This document shows positions 54,180 through 63,551 of a stretch of 64,000 nt of DNA, piece by piece. Source of the stretch: Xestospongia muta (lineage: Eukaryota > Porifera > Demospongiae > Haplosclerida > Petrosiidae); the NCBI GenBank assembly GCA_963693285.1, contig OY848923.1, positions 4,619,609-4,683,608 of the forward strand, written 5' to 3'. A model generated the notes under the pieces. The model saw nothing but the letters and a program-made list of their open reading frames with translations, searched no databases and was not told the origin of the DNA. Made by a program: the position numbers and the translations under genes. The first letter of the stretch is position 1. Each line of letters begins with the position of its first letter.

Positions 54180-55343
54180 GCGCAACTGACAAGTCATAGT
54201 CACTTAACTCATCTCCAAGTAAGACATATACATGTACTATTTTACTGAATATTAATGTATAGGTACTAAAGGTTGAACAGGGACTAGAACTAATGCATCT
54301 TGTGGATGTGGAAGAACTATTGTAGCAACTTGTGGGTGTGGAACTAGTCCCTACATATATTGCATATATGTTGTATTATTTAAAGTACAATTGATGTAGT
54401 AGTTAGTCAAATATAATTTAACTTATGAAATCCACAAGCATAATATTTATACATCAAAATGGTGTCTTATATGCTAATGACTATTATTAGTTTTGTAATC
54501 CACACATCTGTTCAACTACTCAAAAACCAGCCTGCAGTTTTGGTTAAACACAAATCTCATATGTAGTACCAAGCAGAAACTTAGCCATTTGTGGCATTCC
54601 AACATTTCTAGTAGCTTTTGTAAGTGTTGTAAGTGTACTCAAATACTGGCTCTGCCTCATTGTCAAGAATCACATTTATTCAGATTGGGCTAGTACTGGA
54701 ATACTAGGTCACTGGTAAGTACTGTGTAGATTCTGTTAGCATTCTTCAGTCACAAGTAAATAGTTGATAACATTGACTATGTTATTTTAGTGGTACTTTA
54801 AAAATTAATAATAGATATTCTAGGTATTGTGGCAATCTTAGCCCATCTACCTAAAAGTTATGCCACTGTCATGACACAATAAAACGTATGACCAGTACAC
54901 AAGTAGATAAGACATCGATTAAGACTGCTCTTTGTATATGAGGACATAAATTCTAGGACAATCCAAAACTGTCAACTGTGGAAAGCTTTTACTGTATGGA
55001 ACACCAATACACATGTGCACGAAATTATGTAGATAGCTCGTAGCTAGCATTCATAGTTATACAAAAACTGTCTCTCCTTGACAGTCCTTGCATCTCTTTA
55101 ACCTTTCACACATCAATGCCATTGAAGACCAAGTTTAAATGCTGCAATAACACTGAAGATGTAACAGAAATGATTGAAGGTGACTGTTTTATACATTATT
55201 TAAAATCTCATTCATGCATCTCACTAAGATGAGTGAACAAAAACAGTAAGTAATACATAATTATTATCTAACTCATAATCCTGTCCAAACAAACATTAAG
55301 AATTAGACTTTTGTGATTTATTAAGTAAATATTGGTGACTTGA

Positions 55344-55560
55344 TTTGCAAAAAGGGACCACTTCTGGCAAAACATTTGTGACATGATTTATAAAAAAAAC
55401 AACTGTTAAAACATCACAAGTAGTTTTGCATACATATAGCTACTAAATACATGCACAACTATTTATAGTTTATAAATATTCATAACCTTTTTCAAGTGTT
55501 TTAACAGTGAACTTTCATAAATCATATCACAATTTTTTGACAGTAGTCCCTTATTGCAAA
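55344..55560. repeat. Imperfect inverted repeat (hairpin or MITE-like element), copy 1
   Basis: The left arm, about 55344-55413, begins TTTGCAAAAAGGGACCAC and ends ACTGTTAAAACA. The right arm, about 55497-55560, reads back as TTTGCAATAAGGGACTACTG to ACTGTTAAAACA. The arms also share a TGATTTAT block and are separated by about 83 bp. Similarity may fade outward by about 15-20 bp on each side (AATAT and TTGCA blocks). The form suits a small non-autonomous DNA transposon or a foldback sequence. I could not define a target-site duplication, and there is no coding sequence inside. Confidence 0.7.
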
Positions 55561-56060
55561 ATATATAGGTCATATTAATTTGTTTTTTAACATACAAATG
55601 ATGTTAACAAACTGTAGGATAATAATATTACTATACCACGTTATGCAAACTACTATCTTAGAACAAGGATTCCATGATTTATTTTAATTTTTATTCTTGG
55701 TTATTGTTAAAAATTAAAGATTGTTTGCAGACTTTGTTTAGCGATTTAGGCAAATAAAGAGGCTGGAATTTTGCAGAGACTTACGTATATCAGGACACCT
55801 TAACATGTCAAAATAATCATCAGAAATATAATAGTAATCATGGATTAACAAAGTGGTAAGTAATAGAAAATTTATGGAATAATATTACCAGATGTGCAAT
55901 CACATTACATTGTATAATACTAAACATTGTACATTCCACTGATTCTTTGTAAATCAACTAAAGCAAAGAGAAAATAGATCATATTTTGATTAAATTCCTA
56001 CATATTTGGATGCGTACCATAATATACTGCATAACAATAAATAATAAGTTAATTCATTAC

Positions 56061-56076
56061 TTTATTACGTAATAAA
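56061..56076. terminator. Perfect 16-bp palindrome carrying AATAAA on both strands, copy 1
   Basis: TTTATTACGTAATAAA is its own reverse complement. On the - strand AATAAA (56061-56066) lies 36 bp past the stop codon of the CARM1 terminal exon at 56102, a plausible poly(A) signal. The same palindrome offers AATAAA (56071-56076) to + strand transcripts. Use as a signal is inference. Confidence 0.45.
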
Positions 56077-56101
56077 TCATTAGCTACTATGTCTTTTCTG
56101 T

Positions 56102-56588
56102 TCAAGACAATGCAAACAAACTAGGACCACTCATTTTATGTGCCATCAAATAAAGTGAGGTTGATTTATCTTGAGCTTTCCAGTATGCTATAGTAGGATT
56201 GGTCTGATCACAATCTATCAACAATGAATAACAGAATAACATTGATAATGTGCCCATATAGTCTTCCTTCTCACCTTCTAGATGTTTTGATAGAGTTCCA
56301 TTGGAACGAAAATACGGATTTTTGAGATCATAACTTGAGCATGATATTTGAGATGTACCAGAAACTTTCATTTCAATGTCTATATAGTAACTTTGTCTAT
56401 GCAATGAGAAAGACAATAAAAGCAACAATATGTACTAGCATAAAGATTAATTGTAGCAAAAAGAGATTGTATTTGCCTTCAGTAGTTTTGCTTTGTTTAT
56501 GTTACCTTTCATTAGCTTTCATAGCAATATGCCCTGTTATCTCTTGTCCAACATTAGCAAAGATAGGCTTTTTGAGTAAACACCGTAC
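56102..56588 (-). pseudogene. CARM1: Orphan duplicate of the last two CARM1 exons
   Basis: Two exons on the - strand, 56588-56506 and 56396-56102, are identical to the terminal exons of the CARM1 homologue 5,578 bp to the right. They still have an acceptor (TTGTTTATAG), a donor (GGTAAC) and a second acceptor (CTCATTGCATAG). They have lost all upstream exons: about 126 bp before the first one, the intron runs into satellite at 56714/56715. They cannot make a protein alone. They could serve as an alternative 3' end if transcription of the intact gene continued leftward through copy 2, and the encoded residues would be unchanged. Calling it a pseudogene rests on the missing 5' part, not on any lesion in the exons. 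Confidence 0.85.
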
Positions 56589-56714
56589 CTATAAACAATA
56601 GAAATGGATGTGTTACCAGTCTCTTTGATCAAATAATCTTCTAACAAAAAATGATTTTTGTAAAAAGTGGAAAAATTGGAGACCATAATACCATTCTACA
56701 CCTACATTATTCTA

Positions 56715-57388
56715 AGTTAAAAAAGATTAGAAATTAACTGTGAAAACTGGTTAAATAAGCTGATCTAAAGGGTTTAGTAAGTTTATATGTCTTAAATATA
56801 CTAATAAAGTAGTGTAAACAGGTTAAAACTCTAATATAAAGTGTTTAGAGCTTTTTAAAGTTAAAAAGATTAGAAATTAACTGTGAAAACTGGTTAAATA
56901 AGCTGATCTAAAGAGTTTAGTAAGTTTATCTGTCTTAACTATACTAATAAAGTAGTCTAAATAGGTTAAAACTCTAAAATAAAGTGTTTAGAGCTTTTTG
57001 AAAGTTAAAAAAGATTAGAAATTAATTGTGAAAACTGGTTAAATAAGCTGATCTAAAGAGTTTAGTAAGTTTATCTGTCTTATATATACTAATAAAGTAG
57101 TCTAAATAGGTTAAAACTCTAAAATGAACTGTTTAGACCTTTTTGAAAGTTAAAAAAATTAGAAATTAACTATGAAAACTGGTTAAATAAGCTGATCTAA
57201 AGAGTTTACTAACTTTATCTGTCTTAAATATACTAATAAAGTAGTCTAAATAGGAAAAAACTCGAAAATAAACTGTTTAGAGATTTTTGAAATTTAAAAA
57301 AGATTAGAAATTAATTGTGATAACTGTTTAAATAAGCTGCTATAAAGAATTTAGTAAGTTTATCTGTCTTAAATATACTAATAAAGTA
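56715..57388. repeat. Satellite island of about 4.6 monomers inside the duplication
   Basis: These 674 bp are the same 145-bp satellite in the same orientation, corresponding to 51137-51810. The island starts mid-monomer at the duplication junction and ends at the same sharp edge as the main array. It exists because the duplicated segment began inside the array, not through a separate seeding event. Confidence 0.95.
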
Positions 57389-57680
57389 TGTGTGTAATTA
57401 GAGTTTGGTTGTTAATTGTTATAGTGCTTCCTATGTAGTCTTAAGAGTGTTTTGGATCTTGTGCTCTCAACCTTTCTTTGCTATTGTTGTACTGGAGAAT
57501 GAAAGCTAACTAAATAATTCATATACAAACATTTTACCACTGACAAATTTTATTACAATCTTGTATCATGACTTTTCTGAGACAATGGAAGAACAAGGGA
57601 ATGGTCAAATTCTTAATATTATTTTTACAGGTTTAACTAAATGCAGATTAGCGACAATATCACGACCATGATCACTTCCA

Positions 57681-59368
57681 TTGACCACAATTCCTTTGAC
57701 ACCTTCTGTTTATAAGGAATATTGTGAAGAACAAATATGCAGAGCATATAATGCTGTTCAAGAAGGAGCATCAGTGAGACATGCAGCAGAACAGTATGGG
57801 ATTTCAAGATCAACATTAAGTGATCGCATCACTGGTAAAGTTAAATTTGGAGCTCATAGTGGACCTGAATGTTACTTGTGAAGTGAGGACGAGAAAGAAC
57901 TTATCAGTTTTATCTACAATCAGCAAGAATGGGATATGCTAAAACTAGGACAGAAGTTAGTATAAAATTTTCTATTTTCTAAAGGCAAGAAAGTTACTCT
58001 CTCTAATGGGTGGTGGTTGTCATTCAAGAAAAGACATCCTACCATAACTCTTAGAACAGTTGAAAAGCTGTCATATGCATGTCTTGTAGTGAATGATTTA
58101 GTTAATATAAACAGAAATTTTGATCTTTTGGAGCAGACCCTATTAGAAAATGATTTAATAGATAAACCATCACAGATTTTTAAATGTGATGAATCTGGTC
58201 TTTCACTTGATCATACTCCTTCATCTGTAATTGCTGTTAGAGGACAGAAACATCCTCGAGCAGTAACTTCAGGAAAAAAAAACAGACAACTGTACTAGCC
58301 TGTTTCAATGCAGCTGGTCAAGTCCTGCCACCACTAATTATTCTAGGAAGGAAATCTCTAAATCCAGAAATTACAAAAATGAAGTGCCGAGAACTATGTA
58401 TGGTTTAAGTTCTATGAATGGATTCTGAATCTGAATTAAGAACTATGGATGGATTCTGAAATCTTCCTGAACTGGTTCACACACCATTTTCTTGTCCATT
58501 CCCTATTGTCAAGACCAATTCTGCTTCTTCTTTATGGCCATTCTACTCATTATAATCCTAGCTTTGTCAGAAGTGCAACTGAGGACCATATGATAGTATT
58601 CTCTTTACCTCCCAACACGACCCACTTGACTCAACCCCTTGACAAAGACATATTTGGTTTTTTGAAGACATACTGGAACCAGAGTTTTATGTCTAAGAAT
58701 CCTGGTAGATACGTGGCAGAGTATGACTTTATGCCATTATTTAGTAAGGCATGGTACCTCACTAAGACTATAGCAAACATTATGTCTGCTTTCCGCACAA
58801 CGGGTGTTTATCCTTTTGACTGTAATGCAATTGAGGTGATTGACAGCACACCTCATATTAATAATCCTGTCTCCTTGACTGAAAGAACAAGACTAACCTT
58901 TATCCCTCTATACAGCCCTGCTTGTAAATCTTCCACTCACAGGTGCAAAACTATAACCAAACCACCTGTCACATTCATAAGTGAAGAAATTGCCTGTTTT
59001 ATTAGGAGGTATGAGGAAGGATATGACATCAATACTGATGAGTGTTACAATCTCTGGCTCAAAAAATATGAACGGTCTGGTGAGTTTGATAGTTCTAGGT
59101 TATCTTGTGAGACGTCTCTTGAATCTTCTACTTCAACTAGGACATCACCACTATCTAATCTGCTGATTGGGGAGGCATCAAGTCAATCCAGATCTATTTT
59201 GAAGAAAATGTTTCATTTCCAAAGTCTCACCCTCTTAGCACTGATTATGATAAGACATCTGCAAGAGTTCTTACCAGGTCAGAAAATCTGAAAGCTTTAG
59301 AAAAGAAAGAGAGAATGAAGTGTGAGAAAGAGAATGAAAGGGAAAAGAGAAATTTGGAAAGAGAATGA
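57681..59368 (+). pseudogene. Dead pogo/CENP-B-like transposase, copy 2
   Basis: This is identical to the copy 5,578 bp upstream over the whole transposase region, including every lesion: the missing ATG, the stops at 57879 and 57963, the A9 frameshift at about 58274-58282, the stop at 58406, the Asp-to-Tyr change at 58533-58535 and the 3' frameshift near 59197. Shared lesions show the element had decayed before the segment duplicated. The three open pieces are 57681-57881, 58017-58298 and 58449-59291, all in one frame, with the charged tail in another frame up to 59368. No new transposition is involved in the second copy, because its flanks are duplicated too. Confidence 0.9.
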
Positions 59369-59678
59369 AACTGAGAAGAGAAGCTATAAATGAGAAGGAA
59401 AATTTGGGATAGTCAGTCAAGGTATGTACAGTGAATTTAAATGTCTCACTTACTACAATAATAACCGGTGCTGGTGAAAATATTGATCTTCATGAAGACC
59501 TTTACATAGTCCTGATCCTCTCCGAATTCTCAGGTGTCCACGCTGCAAGATGATACTGATCAAAGAGGTTCTCATCTATCACACAGTTTGTCTTTATGTA
59601 AGCAAGACCACAATTAGTATGCCAAATCTTTACTGAGAATGGATGTTTGTTGAACAGGGACTACTAAATGTGGAAATA

Positions 59679-59757
59679 GTGTAGGAACTCATGGGTGTGG
59701 AACTAGTGTAGGAACTTGTGGGCGTTGAACTAGTAGGAACTTGTAGGCGTGGAACTA
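59679..59757. repeat. Minisatellite, three units of 25-27 bp, copy 2
   Basis: This is the duplicate of the array at 54101-54179 with the same unit number and sequence. Equal copy number in both versions is expected only if the large duplication is very young, since minisatellites change length quickly. Confidence 0.85.
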
Positions 59758-60921
59758 GCGCAACTGACAAGTCATAGTCACTTAACTCATCTCCAAGTAA
59801 GACATATACATGTACTATTTTACTGAATATTAATGTATAGGTACTAAAGGTTGAACAGGGACTAGAACTAATGCATCTTGTGGATGTGGAAGAACTATTG
59901 TAGCAACTTGTGGGTGTGGAACTAGTCCCTACATATATTGCATATATGTTGTATTATTTAAAGTACAATTGATGTAGTAGTTAGTCAAATATAATTTAAC
60001 TTATGAAATCCACAAGCATAATATTTATACATCAAAATGGTGTCTTATATGCTAATGACTATTATTAGTTTTGTAATCCACACATCTGTTCAACTACTCA
60101 AAAACCAGCCTGCAGTTTTGGTTAAACACAAATCTCATATGTAGTACCAAGCAGAAACTTAGCCATTTGTGGCATTCCAACATTTCTAGTAGCTTTTGTA
60201 AGTGTTGTAAGTGTACTCAAATACTGGCTCTGCCTCATTGTCAAGAATCACATTTATTCAGATTGGGCTAGTACTGGAATACTAGGTCACTGGTAAGTAC
60301 TGTGTAGATTCTGTTAGCATTCTTCAGTCACAAGTAAATAGTTGATAACATTGACTATGTTATTTTAGTGGTACTTTAAAAATTAATAATAGATATTCTA
60401 GGTATTGTGGCAATCTTAGCCCATCTACCTAAAAGTTATGCCACTGTCATGACACAATAAAACGTATGACCAGTACACAAGTAGATAAGACATCGATTAA
60501 GACTGCTCTTTGTATATGAGGACATAAATTCTAGGACAATCCAAAACTGTCAACTGTGGAAAGCTTTTACTGTATGGAACACCAATACACATGTGCACGA
60601 AATTATGTAGATAGCGCGTAGCTAGCATTCATAGTTATACAAAAACTGTCTCTCCTTGACAGTCCTTGCATCTCTTTAACCTTTCACACATCAATGCCAT
60701 TGAAGACCAAGTTTAAATGCTGCAATAACACTGAAGATGTAACAGAAATGATTGAAGGTGACTGTTTTATACATTATTTAAAATCTCATTCATGCATCTC
60801 ACTAAGATGAGTGAACAAAAACAGTAAGTAATACATAATTATTATCTAACTCATAATCCTGTCCAAACAAACATTAAGAATTAGACTTTTGTGATTTATT
60901 AAGTAAATATTGGTGACTTGA

Positions 60922-61138
60922 TTTGCAAAAAGGGACCACTTCTGGCAAAACATTTGTGACATGATTTATAAAAAAAACAACTGTTAAAACATCACAAGTA
61001 GTTTTGCATACATATAGCTACTAAATACATGCACAACTATTTATAGTTTATAAATATTCATAACCTTTTTCAAGTGTTTTAACAGTGAACTTTCATAAAT
61101 CATATCACAATTTTTTGACAGTAGTCCCTTATTGCAAA
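60922..61138. repeat. Imperfect inverted repeat (hairpin or MITE-like element), copy 2
   Basis: This is the duplicate of the 55344-55560 element, with arms at about 60922-60991 and 61075-61138. It lies downstream of the CARM1 stop codon, so a long 3' untranslated region could include it. Confidence 0.7.
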
Positions 61139-61638
61139 ATATATAGGTCATATTAATTTGTTTTTTAACATACAAATGATGTTAACAAACTGTAGGATAA
61201 TAATATTACTATACCACGTTATGCAAACTACTATCTTAGAACAAGGATTCCATGATTTATTTTAATTTTTATTCTTGGTTATTGTTAAAAATTAAAGATT
61301 GTTTGCAGACTTTGTTTAGCGATTTAGGCAAATAAAGAGGCTGGAATTTTGCAGAGACTTACGTATATCAGGACACCTTAACATGTCAAAATAATCATCA
61401 GAAATATAATAGTAATCATGGATTAACAAAGTGGTAAGTAATAGAAAATTTATGGAATAATATTACCAGATGTGCAATCACATTACATTGTATAATACTA
61501 AACATTGTACATTCCACTGATTCTTTGTAAATCAACTAAAGCAAAGAGAAAATAGATCATATTTTGATTAAATTCCTACATATTTGGATGCGTACCATAA
61601 TATACTGCATAACAATAAATAATAAGTTAATTCATTAC

Positions 61639-61654
61639 TTTATTACGTAATAAA
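61639..61654. terminator. Perfect 16-bp palindrome carrying AATAAA on both strands, copy 2
   Basis: This is the duplicate of the 56061 palindrome. Here it lies just past the stop codon (61680-61682) of the CARM1 copy still attached to upstream exons, so it is the better candidate for a working poly(A) signal of the gene. Confidence 0.45.
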
Positions 61655-61679
61655 TCATTAGCTACTATGTCTTTTCTGT

Positions 61680-61974
61680 TCAAGACAATGCAAACAAACT
61701 AGGACCACTCATTTTATGTGCCATCAAATAAAGTGAGGTTGATTTATCTTGAGCTTTCCAGTATGCTATAGTAGGATTGGTCTGATCACAATCTATCAAC
61801 AATGAATAACAGAATAACATTGATAATGTGCCCATATAGTCTTCCTTCTCACCTTCTAGATGTTTTGATAGAGTTCCATTGGAACGAAAATACGGATTTT
61901 TGAGATCATAACTTGAGCATGATATTTGAGATGTACCAGAAACTTTCATTTCAATGTCTATATAGTAACTTTGT
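61680..61974 (-). CDS. CARM1: CARM1 homologue terminal exon f (duplicated at 56102-56396)
   Basis: The acceptor is TTTCTCATTGCATAG, with the exon starting at 61974. It encodes QSYYIDIEMKVSG, then SSYDLKNPYFRSNG, then a 60-odd residue tail to the TGA at 61680-61682. The first part matches the last beta-strands of the CARM1 core; the tail matches nothing I recognise. A strong alternative donor (GAAG|GTGAGAAGG) lies at 61853/61852, so some transcripts could leave this exon after SKHLE and end elsewhere. The next AG upstream of the codon ACA is a weaker alternative acceptor. Confidence 0.85.
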
Positions 61975-63551
61975 CTATGCAATGAGAAAGACAATAAAAG
62001 CAACAATATGTACTAGCATAAAGATTAATTGTAGCAAAAAGAGATTGTATTTGCCTTCAGTAGTTTTGCTTTGTTTATGTTACCTTTCATTAGCTTTCAT
62101 AGCAATATGCCCTGTTATCTCTTGTCCAACATTAGCAAAGATAGGCTTTTTGAGTAAACACCGTACCTATAAACAATAGAAATCGATGTGTTACCAGTCT
62201 CTTTGATCAAATAATCTTCTAACAAAAAATGATTTTTGTAAAAAGTGGAAAAATTGGAGACCATAATACCATTCTACACCTACATTATTCTACCATGCTT
62301 ATTACTATAGTTATCTCACCTGGTGCCAATGTGTGACTGGCTTAAAAGGAGCAGTACTTAGCCATACTGTCTGTCTACATAAACATAAAGTTATCAGACA
62401 ATTACAAAATGATAAAAATTATTTATTATTTAGCGACTCCTTGAATTAAGAATTATATATACCCTTTACATTCTAGGAAGGTTTGAGGTGGATCCAGTAA
62501 TAATATAATAATATTGCATAATAAAAGGCTAATAACAATACCCTCACAAATCATCAGAACATTCGGACACAAACAGCACACCATATGTATGTTTCAAAAA
62601 TGTGATGATAATTGTGGAAGTGGTAGAATGACATTACAATACTTTTATATTGTTCCTAGATTCCAACCCCAATCCTTCTTAACCTTAAAGTATATAAGTA
62701 TGTAATACTAACTGTACATACTACCCACTTCTAGTTAGCACTCACAACTGCATGGATATAGTCATACAACCAATTAATGAATGAATGATTTAATTTATTA
62801 TCTTTATACTAAAACACTTTCTAAAGTGCTCAAATACCACAAAAGAGAGGCTATATACTTAGTTAATTTCACATAACTGCTAACTGTAGGGCTCACTGTG
62901 ATCCAATGAAGGAGACATCAAACCAAAATGCTATACCATGAATACTGCCACTACTTGATAACTTGAATATCACTGGAATGTTAATACTAGAGAGACAGAG
63001 AGAGAAACACATAGAAACACACAATATTGGTAGAAAATAATTAAAGTGCTAGATCTATAACAGAACCTGTTGCAAGATACAGTAAAGAGAACATGGTGCA
63101 GCATCAGACCGAATGAGTACTTTAAATGTAAAGCATATTTTAGTCTTGTGTGTCCAGATGTCCAGAAAAAGTTTCCATTAATCTAGCCACACAAGACTAA
63201 GTATGTCCTTAATTCAACATTTTTTGCATGAATTGTTACACTTGAAATATATTTTTGACATTTTTGTCGGGTTACATAATTTTAAATTTAAGATATAACA
63301 TACATATGAAGTGAGGATTCAGAAATGGATCTAAAGTCAACAGTATATCCAATAGGTTTAGCCACAAGAATGCGAACATCAAAAGTGTCCTATGTGATAT
63401 AAAAAGAGTACTATGATCATACAAGTAGTCCATACATGAAATTCATTTTAGCTATTGATACTAACTGACCACAATTGGTTGCTTGAAATATTCTTCCATA
63501 GCAGTTTCTTCTAATGAAGAGAGATCCACTGCATGAAAATGTTGCTGACAC
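61680..63551 (-). CDS. CARM1: CARM1/PRMT4 histone-arginine methyltransferase homologue, 3' part in six exons
   Basis: Six - strand exons join in one frame: 63551-63470, 63389-63304, 62986-62897, 62374-62320, 62166-62084 and 61974-61680 (691 nt, 230 residues before the stop). All five introns are GT-AG (80, 317, 522, 153 and 109 bp). CARM1 hallmarks appear in order: FHAVDLSSL, EEYFKQPIVDTFDVRIL, IHGIAFWFDVSFIGS, TVWLSTAP, the THW loop in VTHWHQVRCLL, TGHIAMKANERQSYYIDI and DLKNPYFR. CARM1 is a type I enzyme that makes asymmetric dimethylarginine on histone H3 and other nuclear proteins. This part forms the C-terminal half of the beta-barrel; the SAM-binding domain, double-E loop and N-terminal PH-like domain lie beyond the right edge. 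The tail after DLKNPYFR is short and not rich in Pro/Ser/Gly, unlike vertebrate CARM1. PRMT1-type paralogues fit worse. Confidence 0.93.
62084..62166 (-). CDS. CARM1: CARM1 homologue exon e (duplicated at 56506-56588)
   Basis: The acceptor is TTGTTTATAG and the donor GGTAAC. The exon encodes VRCLLKKPIFANVGQ and EITGHIAMKANE, matching VRCLFQSPLFAKAGDTLSG in vertebrate CARM1. It ends with AG, completed by A of the last exon to give Arg. One of the three differences between the duplicated copies (62184) lies in the intron 18 bp upstream of the exon start. Confidence 0.92.
62320..62374 (-). CDS. CARM1: CARM1 homologue exon d with the THW loop
   Basis: The acceptor is TTTATGTAG and the donor GTGAGA. 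The exon encodes QTVWLSTAPFKPVTHWHQ and ends in phase 0. VWLSTAP and the THW loop are diagnostic for type I arginine methyltransferases of the CARM1 branch; the THW loop helps form the substrate-arginine pocket. CARM1 usually has THWYQ, while here the residue after Trp is His. The acceptor was chosen because the second AG four bases on would break the frame. Confidence 0.92.
62375..62896 (-). other. CARM1 intron between exons c and d
   Basis: This is 522 bp of AT-rich intron with GTGAGC at its start and TTTATGTAG at its end. A 63-codon open stretch on the + strand (62514-62705) runs against the gene and shows no recognisable domain. I see no other element. Confidence 0.8.
62897..62986 (-). 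CDS. CARM1: CARM1 homologue exon c
   Basis: The acceptor follows a long pyrimidine tract (CTCTCTGTCTCTCTAG) and the donor is GTGAGC. The exon encodes NIPVIFKLSSSGSIHGIAFW and FDVSFIGS, matching the very conserved CARM1 block around HGLAFWFDVAF. It ends with CA, completed by A in the next exon to give Gln. Confidence 0.93.
62987..63303 (-). other. CARM1 intron between exons b and c
   Basis: This 317-bp intron starts GTATGTTATA and ends in a CT-rich tract (AGAGAGACAGAGAGAGAAAC on the + strand). Nothing else is recognised in it. Confidence 0.8.
63304..63389 (-). CDS. CARM1: CARM1 homologue exon b
   Basis: The acceptor is CTTTTTATATCACATAG and the donor GTATGT. The exon encodes DTFDVRILVAKPIGYTVDF and then SISESSLH, matching the CARM1 DTFDIRIL/YTVNF region. 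It ends with two bases (AT) that join the T opening the next exon to give Ile. The intron before it is only 80 bp. Confidence 0.92.
63470..63551 (-). CDS. CARM1: CARM1 homologue exon a (most 5' exon in window)
   Basis: The acceptor is TTTGCTAG, with the exon starting at 63551, and the donor is GTCAGT at 63469. The first G completes a codon begun in an exon outside the window (probably TGG, Trp). The 27 full codons include CQQHFHAVDLSSL and MEEYFKQPIV, matching the CARM1 stretch after its FWYQ motif. The exon ends in phase 0. No earlier exon is recognisable between 63552 and 64000, so the preceding intron is longer than about 450 bp. Confidence 0.9.

Larger units (their letters stand above)
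53791..56101. other. Gene-poor spacer between transposase remnant and CARM1 3' exons, copy 1
   Basis: No gene is recognisable on either strand; frames are short and broken. A frame without stops covers about 53844-53972 on the + strand but lacks a start codon and resembles nothing I know. The stretch contains a 25-27 bp minisatellite with a degenerate second patch (54101-54348), an inverted repeat (55344-55560) and a 16-bp palindrome with poly(A) signals (56061-56076), listed separately. The rest is AT-rich unique sequence. Confidence 0.6.
51137..56714. repeat. Copy 1 of 5,578-bp direct tandem duplication
   Basis: Every base here pairs with the base 5,578 bp downstream apart from three differences I found by eye: T/G at 51724/57302, T/G at 55038/60616 and G/C at 56606/62184. 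The unit starts inside a satellite monomer (AGTTAAAAAAGATTAG at 51137) and ends in a CARM1 intron (ACATTATTCTA up to 56714). At the junction the intron runs straight into satellite with only about 1 bp of shared sequence (A), which points to end joining rather than recombination between long repeats. No indels were seen between copies. Confidence 0.95.
59369..61679. other. Gene-poor spacer between transposase remnant and CARM1 3' exons, copy 2
   Basis: This duplicates 53791-56101, with one base difference noted (60616 G against 55038 T). It holds the same minisatellite (59679-59757), inverted repeat (60922-61138) and palindrome (61639-61654). It should include the 3' untranslated region and downstream flank of the intact CARM1 transcript. 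Confidence 0.6.
56715..62292. repeat. Copy 2 of 5,578-bp direct tandem duplication
   Basis: This is the second unit of the duplication, joined head to tail to copy 1. Its right edge at 62292 runs on into unique intron sequence (CCATGCTTATTACT) that leads to further CARM1 exons. Copy 2 is therefore attached to the intact gene side, while copy 1 is attached to the main satellite array. Confidence 0.95.

Noticed and set aside
56397..56428. Extending the CARM1 terminal exon 5' as a single-exon gene starting at TTG
   Set aside because: The extra codons are a pyrimidine-rich intron end (TTTTATTGTCTTTCTCATTGCATAG); the CARM1 match begins right after the AG and the previous exon joins in phase.
56335..56601. 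88-codon + strand open frame, repeated at 61913-62179
   Set aside because: It runs antisense across the two CARM1 terminal exons and their intron; the - strand reading has family motifs and splice sites, this one has none.
62514..62705. 63-codon + strand frame
   Set aside because: It lies wholly inside a CARM1 intron on the opposite strand, with no recognisable motif and ordinary length for chance in this composition.
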